Part shown: positions 56,151 to 64,000 of the stretch, in pieces
Layout of the letters: every line of letters begins with the position of its first letter
How positions within the stretch are numbered: position 1 is the stretch's first letter
DNA from: Symbiodinium natans
Lineage: Eukaryota; Sar; Dinophyceae; Suessiales; Symbiodiniaceae
Direction of reading: 5' to 3'
Length of the DNA: 64,000 bases
NCBI GenBank assembly: GCA_905221605.1
Contig: CAJNDS010002182.1
Span: forward strand, 491,060-555,059
Position numbers and translations under genes: made by a program
The notes under the pieces: generated by a model
Told to the model about the DNA's origin: nothing
Seen by the model: only the letters and a program-made list of their open reading frames with translations
Databases searched by the model: none

Positions 56151-57924
56151 GCTGGTTGCATGCGTGATGGAGCAAGTCTCTGCGCTGGACTTCTCCAGGT
56201 CTTTCCAGATGTTGATGCGCGTTTTCATGCTGCTGTGGTTGGCGTCGGTCGAGGTCCCAGTTCTCAACGTTGCAATCAACGTTGCAATCTTGAGAGATAG
56301 CCTTCGGAGGCGTTTATTGCTAACATCTCGGACGGGTTCTTTGTTGCTTCTTCACACTTGAATATGGGGGGGAGCGGGCTTTGGGATAGCCGTGATGCGC
56401 CAAATGTTTGTTCAAGAAGGTGACTTTGGACGGACGCGGCGTGACACGGGATGCGACGGGGCGTCGGGTGCGTGAGGGGCGGGACGGTGTGTGATGGATG
56501 TAGCGGGGACGTGCGAGAAGTGGGGAAGGGGTTGGGTGCGTCACGGGGCATGACGGGGCGTGATGGAGTATTTTTTCGGGTGAGGGGGGCGATTGTACAG
56601 GGCGTGGGCAAATTTCTGGCTTGACACAGATTTTGGGAGTGGGCATGTGTTGAAGGCCAGCTGCTGCCGTCCATTCGCAAGTTTCGCGCCGACTTGGAGG
56701 CGGCACATCGGCGAAGTGAGCAGGGAGAAGCCGCGCAGTCCTGAGGCTTTGCAACATTTTGCAACATCAGACACATTCTCTGAATCAGACTGTCTTGTAA
56801 GCTCTCTTTTGCCTCTCCCTTTCCCTCCCTGCCACCAAAGTGGGCGATTAATCCTTAAGACGAAGACGACAAAGGATGACAAAGGTGTTTCCGTTTCATG
56901 TTGAGGTGCCAACGGTTTCCGGCCATTGGAGGACTGGCTATGGTACAATTCAGCTATGCCTAGCTAGAAACTGACGTGGTCTCTGGTTTTGGAGGTTTCG
57001 GAGTGACACCAAGCAGTACCAGCACTGGAAGCGCACGAATCGCCTCCCGCGCGACGACGAAATGTGCTCGATGAGGCTTGGAGGTTGCATTGATTCTGCA
57101 TTGAGCCTGCGCGGCCCCTGCTCGACAATTGCGCTTGATGTCGTTCGAGGAAGCGTTGCAACAGGCATTGGTTTTACCACGTCCACCGTGCCGAGCCCGA
57201 AGTGCTTATGCGAGGATGGAGAGGAAGTGCCATGAAGCTCTCAAAGACCAGGCCAGGACATGAGCATGTGACATCATGCGACCGTGATTTGACATGCCGT
57301 GTCTCATGTCACCACGATATAGCTCACAAAATGGGGCAGTGGCAGGCACTACCACCATTGCAATTGCGAGCCGCCAGAGTGTGGCACTCAGTATTGGAGG
57401 CTTTTCAGCCTCACAAGCAAAGATCCAGAATGATCCCGATGTCGCAGGTGTGTGCCAGCAGGTTGGCCGCGGCCATGGCCATCACACCGTGCAGGATCAG
57501 CCAACTTGTCGACTAGCTTTGATGAGACCTGCTGTGGGAAAACAAGACTCGCGTGACTCGCAGATTCGTGCCAGTTAGATACGGAATGGCGCATCAGAGT
57601 GTCAGAAGTGTTGGGTTCTTTGCGCTTAAGTGGAGCAGAGCGCTCGTGTTTTCTCTGCCAAGCTTAGTCGCTACGCTTGCCTCCCTGACTAACCCACCAC
57701 TGATCTTCAATCCATCGAAAGTTGTTCAGGTATGATTGCTGAGAGCGGCATGGTGACCGGGCTCACTCAACGGCTGCCTCCTCCATGTCTATGTCATGGG
57801 TCGCTGGTGTAAAAACATTGCCGGTCATTGCTGGTTGCATGTTCCGAAGCAACGACAGCAATCCGCATCCACAATGGCAAGTAAGATCAGTAAGACTGAG
57901 ACGTAATTTCGACTCCCTCGCCAG

Positions 57925-58010
57925 GCCTTATTGTTGCACTGGTGCTCCTGACTGCAGCAGTCTTGGGGACGTTGTATATCAGGAGAAAGCGGCAGCAAGC
58001 TGCCACTTGA
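57925..58010 (+). CDS. C-terminal exon of a single-pass membrane protein
   Basis: After CTCGCCAG the frame reads LIVALVLLTAAVLGTLYI, a clear membrane helix, then RRKRQQAAT and stop: a short basic cytosolic tail as in type I membrane proteins. A likely preceding exon reads RSNDSNPHPQW near 57848-57880 and ends before GTAAGA. The ectodomain and function are unknown. Confidence 0.5.
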
Positions 58011-60990
58011 CCTCCATTAAACTGCGGCTGTCACTGTGACATGCTATTTGTTGGTGCTTTGCTGAACATCTTGTCGTCGCAACCGCGCCGGAGTCGTCAG
58101 AATGCTCAGGCACGTGAAATTGCGGAGCCTTTGCGTGAAGGTTGACTTGAGCTTTCCTTTGACAAGGCCCCGGAGTTACTTCACTGAACAAGACTTCTCC
58201 ATGTTTCATACTCAATCACCGATTCAGACTGATGTCCAAACGGGCCGGGGGCTTCCTTGGCCAATTGCGACCTGCAGGCACACGTCCCACGTTCTTCTCG
58301 TTTCCTCACCCTCAGTGGATGTGAGCTGATGTGAGCAGCGATGCATCGACAAAGGCTCTTTTGGCTGCGGTTTGCACTGAACAAGTTGTTGAAGAGCAAG
58401 TACATGTAGAAATTTGTGACATTTCTTGCACGCTTCGAATCTTGCTCAATCATTGGCCCGAGCCTGACAGTTTTCCAACATGCTCTCAAGCGCAAGTGTC
58501 CCAACCTTGTCAAGGCAGTTTAGGAGTCGGATGGTGCTAGAGTCCTGAGCAGTACATGCAGACTCTTCAAGGAATCTCAACATCTCCAACTTAACAGCAG
58601 CCAAACATGGGTGAGACTAAATCCTCGCAGGCACAGTTTACGTTAGTTTAGATATGAAAGATGAGTTGTCGCTTCGGCACCCTCCCTCTCTTGCACGGGT
58701 GACTGTCGGCGACTAACGGCTAACGAGGACGGCATGTGACCCAGAAAAGGAATCCCATACACATCTGAGGTGCATTCGCCGGCAGCACAGCGGAAGTTTG
58801 CCATTCTCGCTGGCTTTGTGGCCTCTCGGCGTTGCAACCAGCCGCGCCATGCGGTGCCTGGACACATAGATTCGCAAAGTCAAAGTGATGGTCCCAAGGC
58901 CCTGCATGGGCTGGCCCTGCAGTTCTGCATCCAGACATCTGGGGAGGCTCATCAGGCGCAGCCTGAGTCACATGAGTCACATGTGTATCACGTGTCACGG
59001 CAGGGCGAGTAGCTTCAAAAACACAAACATGCAGCATTGTGCCGCATATTGTGTGCAATCTGCCAGGCAGCCCTTGAGCGAGTTCGGAAGCTAAACCGAG
59101 AGCATTTCCTCAACGGTACGAAAGAAGAGGCCTGGTCTTGGTTGCGCAGAGATGAAGATGCGATTTGGTTCAATGATTCTGAATGATTCGGATGCTGCTG
59201 CTTTTGGCGATTCGCAGTACTCAGTTATCGGCAGATTCACTTTAGCTTTTCCCTCGGTGATCACGTTAACCTTTGGCCCGCTTCTGTATTTCGAAAGCCC
59301 CACAGCCAAAATTGCACCGCCCGGAGTTTTTCAACATCCTCGGGGAACGTGGGGTGGGGATGGCGTGGACACAGATGCACGGATTGAGTCGCAGGTAAGG
59401 GAGCATCAACAGTCTTTAGCGCCCCCTCACGCTGAGAAATGCCTCCGCGGCCTAAACCTGTCGCATGTCTAAACGCCAGACACCAGCATCCTTTAAAGTT
59501 CGCCCAGGGGTGAAGGTTTGGGGTCGGGTTTACGCGCCCTGCACTGCAGTCATGGCAGATGACAGCAGGGCCACCGTAGCGCCAGAATCTTAAACCCTGC
59601 TCTCTCTAAGCCTTACTGCGCCTCGACGCTTTTGCCAAGTGTGCCTCCATTGTCGGCAAGTCTCTGAGTCTTCGGAGCCTTTGCCGAACAAGAAGGTATA
59701 AGATGCAAAGGCAATCGCTGGCAGGACAAGCTTCCGCAGGAGCAGCTACCATCCGAGTGGGCTCAAGGCTCAGTCACCTTGAGGAGCACTTGCTTCACAT
59801 GTGGAGCACTGAGCAAGATCCTGAGGCTCCAAATCCATGGGCGAGCGCGTCGCTCTTCGCCACGTCGCTCTGCAACCGATTTGACCGGCTTTGTGCCAGA
59901 GATACTGTGATGAGATACACGTACTCATGCACTTCTTCCGTGCTCAGGATCTCTCTTCATGTCTTTTTCCATCTTCTTTGCCACTGGAAGGCGCATCGAG
60001 TGACTCTCATTATAGCCCGTGTAGCCAATAGCCGTGAGGGTCTGGAATGGTGCGCCTTTTCGAAATGGGGTGCAAGGTCTGGAATGGTAGGGGCACAAAC
60101 ATCCCGACCCATCACTGCCCTGTGGACGATGTCTAGAAGAGCTGCCATAGGCCATGTGAAGAGGAAGCCTTTGAAACCTTTGGACATTCACATGGTCGTC
60201 TATTGTCGGGAATGGTCAGTACAACAGCTCCCCTCAACCAAAGCATACTCCAGTTTTTGGGTATTTATGGTTGGGTGGGGGGCTGGCGCGCCTGAGGGGT
60301 TCGAATTGTGGTATCTGCGGTGCGGTAAGACAGACGGGTCGTCTACGCTGTTTGCAGGTTGTATGCAAGCAAGTTTTCCCAAGCTGTCGATGAGTGTGTC
60401 GTGCGTTGCTTGTACAAGATTGCCTGAAGGTCGGTTTCCGAGCCTTCACATTGTTTCAGCCTGCTCGCAAAGTGCGGGAAGGCTTCTATGTTCAGGCAGA
60501 CGAGACGGTAGAAGCTTGTGAGTTGTTTGTTGTCGATGCTACAGCAGTCACACACACACATCCATGCACCATGGAGTTCCATCTCCTACAGCACTGTTTT
60601 GTTTGGATTGGGGTTACAGACATCGTGTCGCATCATGCGGCAACACAACCCTCGAGCAGGTCACTCCACTCCCGCTGCTCACTCAGAAGACCTGACGAAG
60701 CGAGAGCCCAGCATGTTCATCAGACGTATCATGCAACCTCCATGTTCAGAGATTAGAGAAGTACTTGACAAAGAAGACAAAGAAGACAAAGAAGATCAAA
60801 GAAGCGAAGGAAAAGCAACCATGTGCCACAGCGTATACCCTTGAAAACATGGGCAGCCGATTTGCTCTCCAGGCACCGCGGTAGGCCGGCCTTGGTGCCG
60901 TTGACGTCTGACTCTGAGAAACACAGGCGATAGAAAACTTCGAGTTTAGACTTTTGATGACTTGACTGACTTGATCTTTACGTCTTTACG
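58011..60990. other. No confident gene; long doubtful frame
   Basis: A 272-codon plus frame at 59703-60521 has no domain and odd composition; it is likely fortuitous. It could overlap 5' exons of the downstream ATPase, whose first 100 or so residues were not located. GACAAAGAA x3 at 60768-60797. Confidence 0.3.
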
Positions 60991-60999
60991 AAGGTTCTG

Positions 61000-61684
61000 T
61001 GAGACGACTCTTCGTCTGACCTTCATTTTCCAGCGTCAGCACTACGAATGCCTCGATCCAGGACTGCATTTGACAGCCTCGCTCCAACGCTCTCCGTCGC
61101 TCTCTCTCTCTCTCTCTCTGTCTCTCTCCCTCTCTCCCTCCCTCTCCCCCTCGCTCGCTTTCTCACAACATGCTCTACGCTCATCATTCTCTCTCCCTGT
61201 CTCTCTCTCGCTCGCTCTGCCTCCCCTCCCTCCCCTGGCTCTCCCACTCCATCCCTCCCTCTGTCCGTGCAAGCTTTTCCGAGCTTCGAGCTTCTTCCGT
61301 GACAGATTGGCGCAGGCGAAGGTGGCACTGATCCAGACGAGGAGGCGAAGCGCGCCGGACAGATGTAGATAGCTCGTAAGACTTAGGTGCAATGTGTTGG
61401 CTCATTTGGCTGCAGGTGGGAGAAGTGCGATTGACGCCCTGTCCCGTCAACGAGCCACTCGCGCAGTACTTGGAGGCTGGTGTCTGCGGGCTTGGTGAGC
61501 TTGAATGTAGTTGACCGTACCACAATGTACCAAATATGAATATGGTCTCCGCTCAGATTGGGAGCCCCTGCAGTGCAGGCCACTGGCCTAGGCAATGATG
61601 ATGCTGAGCATCTAAAGACTCGCTTTGGCGACAACTTGCTTGAGGCCACGGTCCCACTCTGTCTGTGTGTGTGTGTGTGTGTGT

Positions 61685-61737
<53 letters not shown>

Positions 61738-63500
61738 TGTGTGTCTGTGTGAGTGGGCATGTCATGTGGGCATGTGGGCGTGTTGCATGGTGGGTTGTGT
61801 CGCTTCTTGTGGTGCCTTTTGCACTATTTCAATGGGTTCCGTCAACCAAGGTCGAACTCCCTACTTTCTTCCAGTGCTACAAGGACTGCCTTTGGCGAGT
61901 CACTCTGGACGATCTCTGGACGATCCTCCGGGGTCACTGTCAGAGGCTGAGGTCAGGTTGAGTCAGGTGGAGGTTCGAGAGATTCTAGAGCCAGGAGCAG
62001 CTGCTGTCACCATTGGTCATCTTCCAGGCGCCTTCTCAGGGATTGATTGAATATGACTGAATATGACTGAAGCAAGATGAGTGCGGTACCAAGATGCTCG
62101 AAATTGAAGCAGTTGGGCCTGAGGCTGCCAGACAGAGCAAGGACATTGTAAAACAAAGCGGTCTCTGCCACAGCACATGTTCACTTGGAGACTGTTGCCC
62201 AGATCTTCGTTGCCCTCATTTGGGCAGCTGACGACTTCTTCAACTACACCTTAATGCAAATGCTGCCCGCATCTCAGTGGGCAGCCCTCTTTGATAGGCG
62301 CAGGTGAGTGGGAGGCTGCGGAGCATGACTATTCACGGGGGTGTGGCTGGAGGTGAGACAATGATTGCTGATTGCTAGGTTTCGCGACATGACCCCGCAG
62401 TAGCTATATGATATGGCCTATGTGCAAGATAATTTTGATAGGACGCTGGACACGATTCTGCCCAGGTTCATTTTGACCATGGAATCCACAAGCGTCTTCC
62501 AGCGGCTCAAGACGATGAAGATGCTGAACAGCATGGGCACGAAGTCTTACGGCATCATGGTGGGCGCCTCCAGTCTGCTTTCTGCTCCACACACACACTT
62601 GCCTGATGGCATCTGATGGCTAGGTCTACCGCGGGGGATGCTGGGTCGAGAAGAGCTCGCGTCCCAGAGCCGAGAGATGGTGAGCCTTGAGCCATGCAAG
62701 ACTACTCAACGACTCATACTGACAACCCTTTCAATGGCCTTTTGAGACTGTCAAAGAATCATCGACAATGGCGGTTGTGCGAGTCCGAGTTGGATCACGG
62801 ATGCGCAGGCACGTCCGACCTGGTCCCGGGTGACCTTATCGAACTGGTGACGGTCGGCTAACTCCCTTCTCTGACGATGCGGTTTGTTTGCCGTTTGTGC
62901 CGCAGGTGACTCGTCAGGAAGCTTCTGCCGACAAGGCCAGAATTCGCCGCTTCTTCTGTGTTAAAAAATCATGTGCGCGGAATCCAGGTGGCACCTGATA
63001 TCGTGCCGTGTGACTGTGTGCTCATTCGGGGTGAGGCCAGGTGAACGTTTGGCCTTCATGTGGTCCACTGCCTCTGTGTAATAGGCCGTGGCGAGCGAAG
63101 CCAGCTTGACTGGAGAATCAGCACCACAGATGAAGGATGCCCTGGTGCTGGAGGAGAGAAGCTTCGTCTCCGCTCACCGATTCATGTCGCTCCGATCGGT
63201 GCCTTTGCATCTTGAGGACCGGAGCCTGGACTTGCAAGGAGCCGACCGTGTCCACTGCCTCTTCTCAGGCGCACAGCCCAAAAATTGCAAGTGTGCTCAT
63301 GTGTGCTCATATTACTGTGTGCTCTCTCGTGTCATGTCGTGTCCAATTGCAGTGGGCTGCAGCATTTAAGGCTGTCTGCTTGTTTTCATTTTCTCTGACG
63401 ATGCCACAGGTACTCGCATCGTTCGGGCGTCTGAAGGCAGCAACAAGGATGCGCGGCACTTTGCGGATCTTTGTGATCAACTGATCTGGAGCAGCATGCC
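61000..63500 (+). CDS. P5A-type ATPase (SPF1/ATP13A1 family), N-terminal part, runs off the window
   Basis: Endoplasmic-reticulum P-type ATPase; the family removes misinserted transmembrane helices. Exons: about 61005-61060 (TLRLTFIFQRQHYECLDPG); 61416-61494 (VGEVRLTPCPVNEPLAQYLE); 61593-about 61651 (DDAEHLKTRFGDNLLEAT); about 62174-62261 (VAQIFVALIWAADDFFNYTL, first core membrane helix); 62466-62559 (FILTMESTSVFQRLKTMKML); 62624-62660 (VYRGGCWVEKSS); 62809-62846 (TSDLVPGDLIEL); 62988-63035 (VAPDIVPCDCVLIRGE); 63085-63268 (AVASEASLTGESAPQMKDAL and onward to DRVHCLFS); 63420 onward (GTRIVRASEGSN). VPGD, VPCD and LTGES are A-domain signatures; SEASLTGES and the DRSLDLQGADRVHCLFSGT spacing fit P5A rather than other P-types. 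Phases join exactly at most junctions. The phosphorylation-site exon lies beyond 64000. Introns start GT or GC; one is 49 nt. Confidence 0.88.
61094..61260. repeat. (CT)n-rich pyrimidine tract
   Basis: CTCTCTCT with CCCT, CGCT and TGTC interruptions, about 165 bp, in the proposed first visible intron of the P5A ATPase gene. SLSLSL and ERERER frames are artefacts. Confidence 0.95.
61663..61752. repeat. (TG)n microsatellite at a 5' splice region
   Basis: About 45 TG units with three TCTG interruptions, beginning about 10 bp after the FGDNLLEAT exon of the P5A ATPase. Intronic, very near the donor. VCVCVC and HTHTHT frames are artefacts. Confidence 0.97.
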
Positions 63501-64000
63501 CCCTTTCGGGTGCCCGGCAGGTTGGGGCAATTGTGTTTTTTTCAGGTGTGCGCGGTGTCCGGGCCTTGTCCCCGGGGCACCCCCCCCACCCCCTCACAGC
63601 ATCCCGCAGCCCCCCGCCTACCCCTCGCAGACAGCCTTGTGCAGCTCGTGCAGCCCCAGCCAACTGACACCCGGAGGGCAATTTCCCAAAAGTCACCGGG
63701 GACGGTTTCTGCCGGTTTCTCCAAGTTTCTTGGGTTGTTCGATTTTTCGTGTCCGGTAGGCGTCCGGTTAGTCGTCCGGTTGGTGTGCGCGTGCGCGGGG
63801 ACCGTTTTTAGGGCCACCAGGCGTTCCGGTTAGTGTCTGGTTGGTATCCGGGGTGCTTGGGGACCGTGTTTAGGACCACCAGGCTTTCCGGGGTGTTGTC
63901 CAGGGTGGAGCCGGGATTTGTTTGTGTCTGTCAGGCGTTTCTGAGTTTGGCTGCCCGGCATATGTGCAGATTGGAATTGGGGAGCGAGGGAGGTGAATGG
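63501..64000. other. Intron-like sequence at the right edge
   Basis: No ATPase exon recognised. CCGGTTRGTGTCCGG / GGCGTCCGGTT motifs recur (63750-63860), and GGGGACCGTTTTTAGGGCCA at 63798 is near-repeated at 63860. Probably a large intron of the P5A ATPase gene. Confidence 0.35.

Noticed and set aside
60290-60330. GGGTTCGAATTGTGG as a tRNA T-loop
   Set aside because: No matching acceptor or anticodon stems could be folded around it.
59703-60521. 272-codon plus frame as a gene
   Set aside because: No domain, unusual Cys/Trp content, and both splice-like donors and acceptors inside; probably chance or partly intronic.

Overview
The window looks like nuclear DNA of a dinoflagellate, most likely Symbiodiniaceae or another Suessiales lineage. 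Three signs support this. (1) A 19-nt match to the dinoflagellate spliced leader lies at 44739-44757, followed by two decayed tandem leader copies. (2) Genes are cut into short exons whose introns begin GA, GC or GT and end AG, very often with AG|G at both ends. (3) There is heavy microsatellite load plus a decayed LINE-like retroelement whose ORF1 resembles dinoflagellate retroelement ORFs. Most long open frames here are repeat artefacts; genes were found by joining short exons at consistent phases. All homology calls are from memory of the families, not from a search.

Firmly recognised genes, all on +. (a) 21021-24600: a secreted-type clan GH-A glycoside hydrolase (GH72-like) in about 18 short exons, with both catalytic Glu candidates. 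(b) 30886-32862: tyrosyl-DNA phosphodiesterase 1 (TDP1), both HKN catalytic triads intact, with one unusually long exon. (c) 61000-63500 and beyond the right edge: a P5A-type transport ATPase (SPF1/ATP13A1 family), N-terminal part through the A-domain TGES motif.

Less certain gene fragments: a membrane protein with transmembrane exons and a PDZ-like exon (4842-7150); an acidic/RS-repeat protein with duplicated RS microexons (11204-16150); an Ala/Pro/Thr/Met-rich protein (18900-20168); a coiled-coil protein (35742-38100); a minus-strand gene (28843-30371); a helical protein (55370-56150); and a single-pass membrane protein C-terminus (57925-58010). Several isolated terminal exons are also listed.

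Repeat layout: an 8-bp repeat at the left edge; a 42-bp minisatellite (1203-1838); a GC-rich repeat block with a 740-bp polypurine run and a 250-bp GTGCGC/GTGTAC run (25900-28800); a C-rich CCACCG block (34103-34862); a retroelement and microsatellite region (42730-47390) with (GA)n-tailed units, spliced-leader relics, a LINE-like pseudogene, a 100-base assembly gap and a 7-bp repeat array. No tRNA, rRNA, CRISPR or bacterial-type signals were seen.
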